A stretch of DNA of 64,000 bases from Marinobacterium sp. (GTDB lineage: Bacteria > Pseudomonadota > Gammaproteobacteria > Pseudomonadales > Balneatricaceae): assembly GCA_030602245.1 (NCBI GenBank), contig JAUWAC010000007.1, forward strand, positions 32,616-96,615, given 5' to 3'. This document shows, piece after piece, positions 55,219-63,827 of this stretch. The position numbers and the translations under genes were made by a program. The notes under the pieces were generated by a model that saw nothing but the letters and a program-made list of their open reading frames with translations, was not told where the DNA came from and made no database searches. Numbering within the stretch: the first letter of the stretch is position 1; each line of letters starts with the position of its first letter.

Positions 55219-55361
55219 ACTGCCCGGTTTGTTATTGAGTCGTTGTCGCCGTGTCTTTCTGGTGTGGCAGGTTGCCGAAATGTCCGTATCGGGCTGCCGT
55301 GTGATGTGCCGTTGGAGTGGGTTACACGAGATGGTGCAGGGCCATCTGCGCCGTCATCGGC
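55219..55361. other. Gap after the RND pump gene
   Basis: This 143-base stretch between the converging pump gene and the small 65-residue gene holds no supported gene. No clear hairpin with a T-run was found. Confidence 0.4.
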
Positions 55362-55559
55362 TCAGTGTGCCGCTGACTGGCGCAGGTTGTAGCTGACGCG
55401 TGCCTTGCCTTTCTTCTCGGATTTCTTGAAGAACAGGTTACGGAACAGGCTGGCGATGTAGGCAGCGCGATCGGCACGGGCCTGCTCGATGTAGTAGTCC
55501 ACGTCGACCAGATTGTCAGCGGTGTATTTCACTTCGATGGTTTCGTTGAAGTCGCTCAT
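55362..55559 (-). CDS. Small protein of unknown function, divergent from LysR gene
   Basis: A 65-residue protein with a GAGGAG ribosome site 8 bases before ATG 55559. Its N-terminal half is acidic (FNETIEVKYTADNLVDVDYY). The middle IEQARADRAAYIASLFRNLFF looks like an amphipathic helix, and the C-terminus is Lys/Arg-rich. The DVDYYI-x2-AR-x2-RA pattern is reminiscent of small RSP_7527-like proteins, but I am not sure. It lies 129 bases from the divergent LysR gene and could be its target. No membrane segment or signal is obvious. Confidence 0.65.
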   Translation of the reverse strand: MSDFNETIEVKYTADNLVDVDYYIEQARADRAAYIASLFRNLFFKKSEKKGKARVSYNLRQSAAH

Positions 55560-55688
55560 GGCGGGCTCCTCGTTCGGTTGCTAAGTGTTCAATTTGTGTG
55601 CGTAATACTAAGGTCGTAAAGAAGGCTGGGCAAACGATGCTTTTTCAGGCTATAGTTGAGAAAAACTAAACCTTGAAAGGAGAGTGTC
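55560..55688. promoter_or_regulatory. Divergent promoter region of the small gene and the LysR gene
   Basis: A 129-base AT-rich intergenic region, distinct from its GC-rich surroundings. TATAGT at 55651-55656 lies about 33 bases before the LysR coding start and could be its -10 box. LysR proteins usually bind such shared regions at T-N11-A sites; several are possible here and none stands out. The AAAGGAG at 55676-55682 is the LysR ribosome site. Confidence 0.4.
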
Positions 55689-56609
55689 ATCAGACGTCTA
55701 CCCCCGCTCAATGCACTGCGTGTCTTCGAGGCTGCGGCGCGACACGGCAGTTTCAACAAGGCTGCCGAGGAGTTGTGCGTGACGCCGTCGGCGGTCAGTC
55801 ATCAGCTCAAGTCGCTTGAGGAATTTTTGGGGCTCAAGCTGTTTCGGCGCGAGAAGCGTCAGGTCTACCTGACCGGCGCCGGTGAGCGCTATCTGGGCTC
55901 GGTTCAGCTGGCGCTGGATGAGGTCGAGAGTGCCACGCGCCGGCTGATGACGGCGACCAACACCTCGGCCGTCAACATCAGTGTCGCGCCGTTTTTCCTG
56001 ACCCGCTGGCTGGTGCCGCGGATCACGCGCTTTCAGGAACGCTTCCCGGACGTGGAGCTGCGCTTCAGTTCAACGATGGGCTATATCGACTTCGAGCACT
56101 CCGATACCGATATGGCGGTCTATTACGGCCACGGCAACTGGGAAGGGGTCGAAGAACATCTGCTGCGTAACATCGTGCAAACGCCGGTGTGCGCACCGTC
56201 GTTTCTCGACGGTGACGATCCGATTCAGACCCCGAAGGACATGGTCAGGCATACGCTGATCTACATTACCGGCCGGCGTCACGAATGGAACCGCGCGCTG
56301 CGGGAGATCGGGGTCAGCCTGTCGGATGCGACCCGGACCATGTCATTCTCCAGCACCTCGCTGGCGGTATCGGCGGCGATCGAAGGTATCGGTATTGCGC
56401 TGGCCGACCGCGTGCTGGTGCAGCGGGAGATCGAGAGCGGCAAGCTGGTGGCGCCGTTTGATCTGGCGTTCGACACGCAAAATGCGTTCTATCTGGTGTA
56501 CAAGCAGAATCGCGCCCTGACCTATGGCATGCGCGCCTTCCGTGACTGGATCATGGAGGAGATGCAGCAGGATCTGGCCGAGCACGGCGGCGCCGTCAAC
56601 GAGGCGTGA
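55689..56609 (+). CDS. LysR-family transcriptional regulator (GcvA-like) with an apparent ATC start
   Basis: The reading frame encodes about 306 residues: RRLPPLNALRVFEAAARHGSF, the complete winged helix-turn-helix (AAEELCVTPSAVSHQLKSLEE), then a PBP2 substrate domain. It resembles GcvA-type LysR regulators. No ATG, GTG or TTG precedes the HTH in frame before the stop at 55674. The strong AAAGGAG at 55676-55682 is 6 bases before ATC 55689, exactly where homologues begin with Met-(Ser)-Arg-Arg-Leu. TTG 55773 would delete half the HTH. I therefore annotate an ATC start, by rare initiation, point mutation or sequence error. Confidence 0.82.
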   Translation: MRRLPPLNALRVFEAAARHGSFNKAAEELCVTPSAVSHQLKSLEEFLGLKLFRREKRQVYLTGAGERYLGSVQLALDEVESATRRLMTATNTSAVNISVAPFFLTRWLVPRITRFQERFPDVELRFSSTMGYIDFEHSDTDMAVYYGHGNWEGVEEHLLRNIVQTPVCAPSFLDGDDPIQTPKDMVRHTLIYITGRRHEWNRALREIGVSLSDATRTMSFSSTSLAVSAAIEGIGIALADRVLVQREIESGKLVAPFDLAFDTQNAFYLVYKQNRALTYGMRAFRDWIMEEMQQDLAEHGGAVNEA

Positions 56610-56660
56610 GCTGCGTCACGGCCAGCGGCGGCTTGTACTGCCCGGCGGGCTGGCGCATAG

Positions 56661-56975
56661 TGTCGGGATCGGCTAAAAAGCGAGCGCTCTGATGGAACGG
56701 AAGCGTTAGGGGATTCCGCGGCGGACCGCCCCTACAAGGAGCCGAAAACGCTGTCGGAGTCGCTGCGTATTCTCGCCTTCATGGTGCGCGATCGCCATCT
56801 GGACGCCGCCGTGTTCCGCCTGTTTCTGGAGTCCGGTGCCTATCTTCGTTACGCTGAGCAGTTCCTGAAGCCGGAACAGATAGATGCCGTGGACTGTCGC
56901 CAGCTGCTGGCCATGATCGAGCAGCCGCCGAGTGAGTGCCGCGCCGGAGTCCCATGCCCGACAACCCGTTACTGA
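56661..56975 (+). pseudogene. Remnant of an HD-GYP domain protein (C-terminal end only)
   Basis: An open frame without a usable start or ribosome site encodes ADRPYKEPKTLSESLRIL and, later, AVFRLFLESGAYLRYAEQFL and KPEQIDAVD. This is the usual C-terminal part of HD-GYP c-di-GMP phosphodiesterases, where DRPYK follows the DALT motif. The HD and GYP catalytic motifs and everything before them are absent, and upstream residues do not match the family. The frame ends at TGA-free TAC then TGA at 56973-56975. It overlaps the next gene start. It looks like a deletion remnant; 56610-56660 holds nothing recognisable. Confidence 0.62.
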
Positions 56976-57529
56976 CGCCGATTGCACGGCTGCTGCATGC
57001 TCACCCGGAGGGGCTGAGCGAGTATGCGCTGATGAAACAGCTCGAGTTCGATGGCCTGCGCCTCGATGACGAGCCGGACGTTACGCCCGAGCTGCTGCTG
57101 TTTCGCAAACACTTCCTGGTCATGAACGCGCTCTACCGCCTGCGCTCGGTGCTGGCGGACGAGGGCTTTGATCTGAGCATCTCCGCGCTGCATATCCAGC
57201 TGCACCCGATGGACCCTGAGCAGGCGGCCGCCGGACAGGCGCTGGCGCGGGACGATAACCCGCTGCGGGATTACTATCTGGACTGGTCCGAGTTCGAGAA
57301 CAGCAGCAGCGCGCATGTGCGGCGCCTGCTGGAGGGGTTCTGGTGCCGTTATCTCGGCGATGATCGTCTCGAGGCGGCCTGGCGTACGCTGGACCTGCAG
57401 CCGGGCGCCGAGCCGGATCGGATCCGCGTCGCCTACCGGCGCCTCGCGGCGCGCCACCACCCTGACCGCGGCGGCGATGCGGAGCAGTTCCGTCGCGTGC
57501 GTGAGGCGTATGAGCTGCTGATGGCCTGA
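56954..57529 (+). CDS. DnaJ-related protein with C-terminal J domain
   Basis: A 191-residue protein of the DNAJ-related family. Residues 1 to about 125 form the family's own N-terminal domain (EGLSEYALMKQLE, FRKHFLVMNALYRLR). The last 60 residues are a J domain with RRLAARHHPDRGGDAEQFRRVREAY, where HPD is the DnaK-contact motif. It likely acts as an unusual co-chaperone. ATG 54 bases inside the frame's GTG-start region at 56954 has GGAG 6 bases upstream; GTG 56936 is the alternative. It precedes srkA by 64 bases. Confidence 0.82.
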   Translation: MPDNPLLTPIARLLHAHPEGLSEYALMKQLEFDGLRLDDEPDVTPELLLFRKHFLVMNALYRLRSVLADEGFDLSISALHIQLHPMDPEQAAAGQALARDDNPLRDYYLDWSEFENSSSAHVRRLLEGFWCRYLGDDRLEAAWRTLDLQPGAEPDRIRVAYRRLAARHHPDRGGDAEQFRRVREAYELLMA

Positions 57530-57593
57530 TACGGCCGGGTCGGGCGTCGGCAGATCCGCTACAATGCCGCCATCTGCAACCGGATGGTGAGTC

Positions 57594-58583
57594 ATGACCG
57601 CGAACAGCCAACCCTTCTACCAGCTGATGCCCGATACCGTGATCGATGCGGTGGAGTCGCTGGGTTACTACAGCGATGGCCGCATTCTGGCGTTGAACAG
57701 CTATGAGAACCGCGTCTATCAGGTCGGTCTGGATGAGGCCGAGCCGCTGATCGCCAAGTTCTACCGTCCCGAGCGCTGGAGCGACGAGCAGATTCTGGAG
57801 GAGCATCAGTTCTGTTTCGAGATGGCCGAGCAGGAGCTGCCGGTGGTGGCGCCGCTGCGTAACGCCTCCGGCGAGAGTCTGTTCCGCTTCGGCGAGTATC
57901 GCTTTGCGCTCTATCCGCGCCGCGGCGGCCGTGCGCCGGAGCTGGGTGATCCGGACCATCTCTACCGGCTCGGGCAGACGCTGGGGCGGATTCATCTGGT
58001 CGGTGCCGCGCATCCGTTCCGCTATCGGCCGGAGCTGAATGTGGAGCACTACGGTTACGACAGCGTGGCGCTGATTGCGCAGGACTTCATTCCGGCGTCA
58101 CTGCATGAAGCCTATGTCAGTCTGACCCGCGACCTGCTGGAGGAGGTGGAAGCCGCCTTCGACCGGGCGGGGCCGGTCAGACGCCTGCGCGCCCACGGCG
58201 ACTGCCACGGCGGCAACATCCTCTGGCGCGATGATACGCCGAACTTCGTCGATTTTGACGATGCCCGCATGGCGCCGGCAATTCAGGATCTGTGGATGCT
58301 GCTGACCGGGGATGATCGCAACGAGCTGCAGCTGCAGTTGTCGGAGGTGGTCGAGGGCTATAACGAGTTTGCCGATTTCGACCCGCGCGAACTGCATCTG
58401 GTCGAGGCGCTGCGCACCCTGCGCATGCTGCACTACAGCGCCTGGCTGGCGCGACGCTGGCAGGACCCGGCGTTTCCGCACAATTTCCCCTGGTTCAACA
58501 CTGAACGCTACTGGGGCGAGCACCTGCTGCAGCTGCGCGAGCAGTTCGCCAAACTCCGCGAGGCGCCGCTGGTGCTGCTGTGA
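57594..58583 (+). CDS. srkA: Stress response serine/threonine kinase SrkA (YihE/RdoA)
   Basis: A 329-residue aminoglycoside-phosphotransferase-fold kinase. NSYENRVYQVGLDE forms the nucleotide loop, IAKFYRPERW holds the ATP lysine, and HGDCHGGNILW with DFDDARMAP gives the catalytic and metal Asp residues. The E. coli homologue protects against stress-induced death and is part of the Cpx response. Length and motifs match. It converges with dbpA. Confidence 0.93.
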   Translation: MTANSQPFYQLMPDTVIDAVESLGYYSDGRILALNSYENRVYQVGLDEAEPLIAKFYRPERWSDEQILEEHQFCFEMAEQELPVVAPLRNASGESLFRFGEYRFALYPRRGGRAPELGDPDHLYRLGQTLGRIHLVGAAHPFRYRPELNVEHYGYDSVALIAQDFIPASLHEAYVSLTRDLLEEVEAAFDRAGPVRRLRAHGDCHGGNILWRDDTPNFVDFDDARMAPAIQDLWMLLTGDDRNELQLQLSEVVEGYNEFADFDPRELHLVEALRTLRMLHYSAWLARRWQDPAFPHNFPWFNTERYWGEHLLQLREQFAKLREAPLVLL

Positions 58584-58593
58584 CCTGTGCGCC

Positions 58594-59973
58594 TCAGAGC
58601 TTGCGGACGCGGAAGCTCTTGCCCTTGATGGTGCGTGACTTCAGCTGCACCAGCGCCACCTCTGACAACTCCCGTTTCACCGCCACGTAAGCGGTGAAGT
58701 CGCCCACCGCGATCGCGCCGATATCGTCGCCTTGCATGCGTCCACCGGCGGTCAGTGCACCGACGATATCGCCCGGGCGCAGCTTGTTCTTGCGCCCGCC
58801 GGCGATCGCCAGCGTCCGCATCGGGGCCCGTGCCGGGCGGTAGTCCGGATCCGGCTGCGGCAGCTGCGCGATGACCTCGATCGGGGCCGTCTGGGCGGCG
58901 CTGATGCGCTCCAGTTTCTGGGTTTCTTTGGCGCCGACGAGGCTCAGGGCGGTGCCGCTGCGCCCGGCGCGTCCGGTCCGACCGATGCGGTGGGTGTAGA
59001 CCGCCGGGTCGCGCGGCAGGTCGACATTGACGACCAGATCCACGGCGTCGATATCGAGTCCGCGTGCGGCCACGTCGGTGGCGATCAGCAGGCGCAGGCT
59101 GCGATTCGAGAACAGCGTGATGCGCTGGTCCCGCTCGCGCTGCTCCATGTCACCGTGCAGCACACCGCTCTGGAAACCGGCGGCTTTCAGCGCCGTCGCG
59201 TAGTCGTCGCAGCGCGCTTTGGTGTTGCAGAAGATCACGGCTGCATCGGGTTCGATCTGCTGCAGCAGCGCGATCAGGGTGGCGGCCTTGTCCGGCTCGT
59301 CGCACAGATAGGCGCGCTGGGCGATATCCACCGGGCGGTGCTGGTCCGGCGCGGTCACACGCTGCGGATCACGCTGGTAGCGCGCCGACAGGGCTTCGAT
59401 ATCGCGGGGATAGGTGGCCGAGAACAGCAGGGTCTGGCGGCTGGTCGGCGTGGTGTCGATGATGGCGCCGATATCCTCGGCAAACCCCATGTCCAGCATG
59501 CGGTCGGCCTCATCGAGCACCAGCGTGCGCACCCGGTCCAGCGTCAGCGTCCCCTTGCGCAGGTGGTCGCGCACGCGCCCCGGCGTGCCGACAACGATAT
59601 GGGCGCCGTGCTCGAGGGAGCCGATCTGCGGCCCGATCGGCATGCCGCCGCACAGCGTCAGGATCTTGATATTGTCCAGATAGCGCGCCAGCCGGCGCAG
59701 CTCCGCAGCGACCTGCGTGGCCAGCTCGCGGGTGGGGCAGAGCACCAGCCCCTGCACCGCGAACAGCCGCGGCTGCAGTGCTTCCATCAGGCCGATACCG
59801 AAGGCGGCGGTCTTGCCGCTGCCGGTTTTCGCCTGTGCGATCAGGTCCTGCCCGGCCAGCGTGATCGGCAGGCTCAGTTGCTGGATCGGTGTCATCTGTT
59901 CGTAGCCGAGTGTGCGCAGGTTATCGATCTGGGCTGCGGGCAGTGGCAGGGCGGAAAAAGCGGTATCGGTCAC
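58594..59973 (-). CDS. dbpA: ATP-dependent RNA helicase DbpA
   Basis: A 459-residue DEAD-box helicase. It has the Q motif MTPIQQLSLP, AKTGSGKT, PTRELA, TPGRV, DEAD, SAT, and HRIGRTGRAGRSG. The last 75 residues form the DbpA-type RNA-binding domain (RNKL-like GGRKNKLRPGDIVGAL and GKSFRVRKL) that binds hairpin 92 of 23S rRNA. It acts in late 50S assembly. Confidence 0.94.
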   Translation of the reverse strand: MTDTAFSALPLPAAQIDNLRTLGYEQMTPIQQLSLPITLAGQDLIAQAKTGSGKTAAFGIGLMEALQPRLFAVQGLVLCPTRELATQVAAELRRLARYLDNIKILTLCGGMPIGPQIGSLEHGAHIVVGTPGRVRDHLRKGTLTLDRVRTLVLDEADRMLDMGFAEDIGAIIDTTPTSRQTLLFSATYPRDIEALSARYQRDPQRVTAPDQHRPVDIAQRAYLCDEPDKAATLIALLQQIEPDAAVIFCNTKARCDDYATALKAAGFQSGVLHGDMEQRERDQRITLFSNRSLRLLIATDVAARGLDIDAVDLVVNVDLPRDPAVYTHRIGRTGRAGRSGTALSLVGAKETQKLERISAAQTAPIEVIAQLPQPDPDYRPARAPMRTLAIAGGRKNKLRPGDIVGALTAGGRMQGDDIGAIAVGDFTAYVAVKRELSEVALVQLKSRTIKGKSFRVRKL

Positions 59974-60051
59974 GGCAGGTCCGGTATCTGAAGGGAAGTG
60001 AAAGGTGCTGAATCGGGCGCGCAGTATAGCACGCCCTCGCCTTGGGCCGGG

Positions 60052-60702
60052 TCAGCGCGGCGGGTCGATCTGGTTGTTGATGCTGGCGTTGACGCGGAAC
60101 CAGCCGGCGATGCTGTAGCGGTCGGCCCGGGCCGGCAGCACCTCGTGCGGGAAACGGTCGCTGAGGAAGATCACCAGCGTGCCGGCACGGGGCATGACCC
60201 GTTCCAGTGCCTCCTCGCCCTGTTCCGGGTAGATCAGCAGTTCGCCGCCGTTACTCGGTTGCCAGTCCGCGTTGAGATAGAACACGGTGGTCAGCAGCCG
60301 GTTGGTCTTGCCGCGAAAGGCGTCGAGGTGGCGTTTGTAGAACGCCCCTGGCGCGTAGTGGGCGAAGTGGCATTCGTAGTCGAACAGTCCCATGAACAGG
60401 CGGCGGTTGAGCCCTTCGCGCAGTCGGGTCATCCAGTCGAGATAGGCGGATTCCGCCGCATCGTCGTACTCGAGCCAGCGGATCTGATCGCGGCGCACGG
60501 TGCTGTTCAGATGCAGATCCTGCTCGCGGCCCACCCCGGCGCGCTGAAAATGGGCCTCGTCCAGCTGCTGGATACGCCGGAACAGCGCCTGTGTCAGCGC
60601 ACTGTCCAGGGCATCCTGCAGGATCAGATAGCCCCGTTCGACCAGCGCATCGGCAATGCGGTCCAGCAAGGGTTCGGTCGGTCCGGTCAGCGGGAGATTC
60701 AT
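60052..60702 (-). CDS. 2-oxoglutarate/Fe(II)-dependent prolyl 4-hydroxylase-like oxygenase
   Basis: A 216-residue P4Hc-domain protein. The Fe(II) triad is HxD in YKRHLDAF near residue 125 and His in FPHEVLPA near 180; the 2-oxoglutarate Arg is in RYSIAGWFR near 195. GGELLIYPE lies between. Bacterial homologues hydroxylate proline in proteins such as EF-Tu, but the target here is not known. It is single-gene between dbpA and a repeat-bearing gap. Confidence 0.86.
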   Translation of the reverse strand: MNLPLTGPTEPLLDRIADALVERGYLILQDALDSALTQALFRRIQQLDEAHFQRAGVGREQDLHLNSTVRRDQIRWLEYDDAAESAYLDWMTRLREGLNRRLFMGLFDYECHFAHYAPGAFYKRHLDAFRGKTNRLLTTVFYLNADWQPSNGGELLIYPEQGEEALERVMPRAGTLVIFLSDRFPHEVLPARADRYSIAGWFRVNASINNQIDPPR

Positions 60703-60752
60703 GGTGTTACTCGTATTCAGGGATGCAGAGGTGGTACAGCGACTGCGCCGGT

Positions 60753-60795
60753 CCGCGGTTGGCGATGACGGTGACTGGGGACGCGCGAACCGCGG
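60753..60795. repeat. 8-bp inverted repeat upstream of the 3D-domain gene
   Basis: CCGCGGTT (60753-60760) and AACCGCGG (60788-60795) are perfect inverted copies 27 bases apart, in the 254-base gap between the oxygenase and the 3D lipoprotein gene. It may be an operator or hairpin. Only the pairing is certain. Confidence 0.45.
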
Positions 60796-60801
60796 TGACT
60801 A

Positions 60802-60841
60802 TATAAACACAAACCGGGCGTTATAAACACAAACCGGGCGT
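60802..60841. repeat. Exact 20-bp tandem duplication
   Basis: The unit starting TATAAACACAAACC is present twice head to tail, 60802-60821 and 60822-60841. Next to it CGCGAAATGT occurs at 60848-60857 and 60869-60878. The region is AT-rich and lies about 115 bases before the 3D-domain gene, so it may be part of its control region or a recent slippage event. Confidence 0.75.
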
Positions 60842-60956
60842 TAGTCACGCGAAATGTTTTGAAATAGCGCGAAATGTCGATAAAGGCTGGTATGGCAGCG
60901 GTGCGCCGGGCTAAGCTGCGATTGTGGAACGGCAACAGGGCAGGCACAGTAAACGG

Positions 60957-61370
60957 ATGCGTGGACGTACAGGATATCGCTGCAGAGGGTGGGGGCTGGT
61001 GCTGGCCTCGGTGCTGGCGTTTGGCTGCAGCGCCGAGCCGGAACCGATGTATATGACGGTGCAGGCCTCGGCGTACAACTCGCTGCCGGAGCAGACCAAT
61101 GACCAGCCTAATATCGCCGCCTGGGGCGATGAGCTGCGCCCGGGCATGAAGGCGATTGCCGTCTCACGTGACCTGCTGCGCGAAGGGCTCACCCGCGGTA
61201 CCGAGGTGCGTATCGAAGGGCTCAAGGGGCGCTATCGGGTACTCGATAAGATGCACCCGCGCTGGACCCGCAAGATCGACATCTATATGGGAGAGGATCT
61301 GGACGCCGCGCTGGAGTGGGGCGTGCGCGAGGTCCGGATCAGCTGGGTGCCGGAGCACGGCGATAGCTGA
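60957..61370 (+). CDS. 3D-domain lipoprotein
   Basis: A 137-residue protein with an Arg-rich start, a hydrophobic segment and lipobox LAFGC near residue 24. The mature part has the 3D domain, named for three Asp: AIAVSRDLL, GTEVRIEGLKGRYRVLDKMHPR and KIDIYMGEDLDAALEWG. 3D domains form double-psi barrels found in lytic transglycosylases such as MltA and in cell-wall proteins. ATG 60957 best fits a signal peptide; GTG 60924 is an alternative. Confidence 0.8.
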   Translation: MRGRTGYRCRGWGLVLASVLAFGCSAEPEPMYMTVQASAYNSLPEQTNDQPNIAAWGDELRPGMKAIAVSRDLLREGLTRGTEVRIEGLKGRYRVLDKMHPRWTRKIDIYMGEDLDAALEWGVREVRISWVPEHGDS

Positions 61371-61394
61371 GATCGCCGTGCCGGCACCTGTGGC

Positions 61395-62249
61395 TCAGTC
61401 CGCCAGCCCAAGTGCGGCGGCGTGGTGGCGCAGATGGTCAGCGATGAAGCTGGCGATGAAGAAGTAGCTGTGGTCGTAGCCCGGCTGCAGCCGCAGTTCC
61501 AGCGGATGACCGGCTGCTTCGCAGGCGGCCTGCAGCGCCTGCGGTTTGAGCTGTTCGGCCAGGAAATCGTCCGCTTCGCCCTGATCGACCAGCAGCGGCA
61601 GCCGCTCACGGGCGCTGGCGATCAGTTCACAGCTGTCCCATGCTTTCCACGTTTCCCGATCCGCGCCCAGATAACCACTGAACGCCTTTTCGCCCCACGG
61701 GCAGTTGATCGGATTGCTGATCGGCGCAAAGGCGGACACCGAGCGGTAGCGACCCGGGTTCTTCAGCGCGCAGATCAGGGCGCCATGTCCGCCCATCGAG
61801 TGGCCGCTGATGGCGCGCTGGTCAGTGACCGGGAAGTGGGCTTCGATCAGCGCCGGCAGCTCGTCCACCACGTAGTCGTACATGCGGTAATTCTCGGCCC
61901 AGGGGGCTTCGGTCGCATTGACGTAGAAGCCGGCTCCGGAGCCGAAGTCATAGCTGTCGTGTTCACCCGGGTGGTCGGTGCCGCGCGGGCTGGTGTCCGG
62001 CGCCACGATGGCCATGCCCAGCTCGGCGGCGAGCCGTTGTGCACCGGCTTTCTGCATGAAATTCTCATCGGTACAGGTCAGGCCCGACAGCCAGTACAGC
62101 ACTGGCACCGGTTGGGTTTGCGCCTGTGGCGGCAGGTAGATGGCAAAGATCATCTCCGTACCGGTGGCGGTTGAAGTGTGTTTGTAGCGCTTGAGCCAGC
62201 CGTCGAAGCATTTGTTACTGGCGATCAGCTCGGGGGCTTGTTGTGACAT
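61395..62249 (-). CDS. fghA: S-formylglutathione hydrolase
   Basis: A 284-residue esterase D family enzyme. The catalytic Ser is in [10 protein letters not shown] near residue 150, with Asp in DQGEADDFL near 227 and His in GYDHSYFFI near 260. [13 protein letters not shown] and the C-terminal end match FrmB/FghA. It hydrolyses S-formylglutathione to formate and glutathione. ATG 62249 has AGGAG 7 bases upstream. It is read after frmA on the same strand but 326 bases away. Confidence 0.95.
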   Translation of the reverse strand: MSQQAPELIASNKCFDGWLKRYKHTSTATGTEMIFAIYLPPQAQTQPVPVLYWLSGLTCTDENFMQKAGAQRLAAELGMAIVAPDTSPRGTDHPGEHDSYDFGSGAGFYVNATEAPWAENYRMYDYVVDELPALIEAHFPVTDQRAISGHSMGGHGALICALKNPGRYRSVSAFAPISNPINCPWGEKAFSGYLGADRETWKAWDSCELIASARERLPLLVDQGEADDFLAEQLKPQALQAACEAAGHPLELRLQPGYDHSYFFIASFIADHLRHHAAALGLAD

Positions 62250-62575
62250 CACGTGCTCCTTGGACCTTGGTTGTGTGACGTGTCTTGCTTGGGTGCGTGG
62301 CTCAGGAGTGAACAGGCTTGCTCGACACGCCGTAAACCCTTCCCTGGGGGCTCGATGGCGCCGTCCATGGCGCCATACGGTCGATCAACCCTGTTCTCTC
62401 CACGCCTGCAGCCATGAGTGCCAACGTCTGATGGTCGCTGTGACAACCAGAGTCACACTGGGTGTCCACAAAGCCGACCTTCAGCGCCATGGATGGCGCT
62501 GCAGAGCCTCCATGGACGGATTCACGGCGTGTCGGTGTGTGGATGCCCAGTGGGGCCGCACCCTCGGGCTACGGA
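62250..62575. repeat. Palindrome-bounded repeat-like segment between frmA and fghA
   Basis: A 326-base gap with no gene. A 14-base inverted pair with one mismatch bounds its central part: CGACACGCCGTAAA at 62323-62336 and TTCACGGCGTGTCG at 62521-62534. Inside, CCATGGA/CCATGGC palindromic cores recur in GATGGCGCCGTCCATGGCG, GCGCCATGGATGGCGC and CTCCATGGACGG. Such nested palindromes resemble non-autonomous dispersed repeats in gammaproteobacteria. No ORF or transposase is present. Family identity is unknown. Confidence 0.55.
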
Positions 62576-63724
<1,149 letters not shown>

Positions 63725-63827
63725 TTATCGACCCGGAGCGCGGCAGCCGCCACCGGACTTCCGCAGCGCGGCATTCCTGATAAGGTAGATCGTTCACGCA
63801 TCGAGCCGAGGGGAGCTGCCGGCGACC

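Noticed and set aside
55773..56609. TTG 55773 as start of the LysR gene
   Set aside because: It would remove the first half of the helix-turn-helix, which is fully encoded upstream in the same frame and follows a strong ribosome site.
60717..60947. A 76-residue minus-strand frame in the repeat-bearing gap
   Set aside because: It runs through the tandem duplication, lacks a ribosome site and has no coherent composition.
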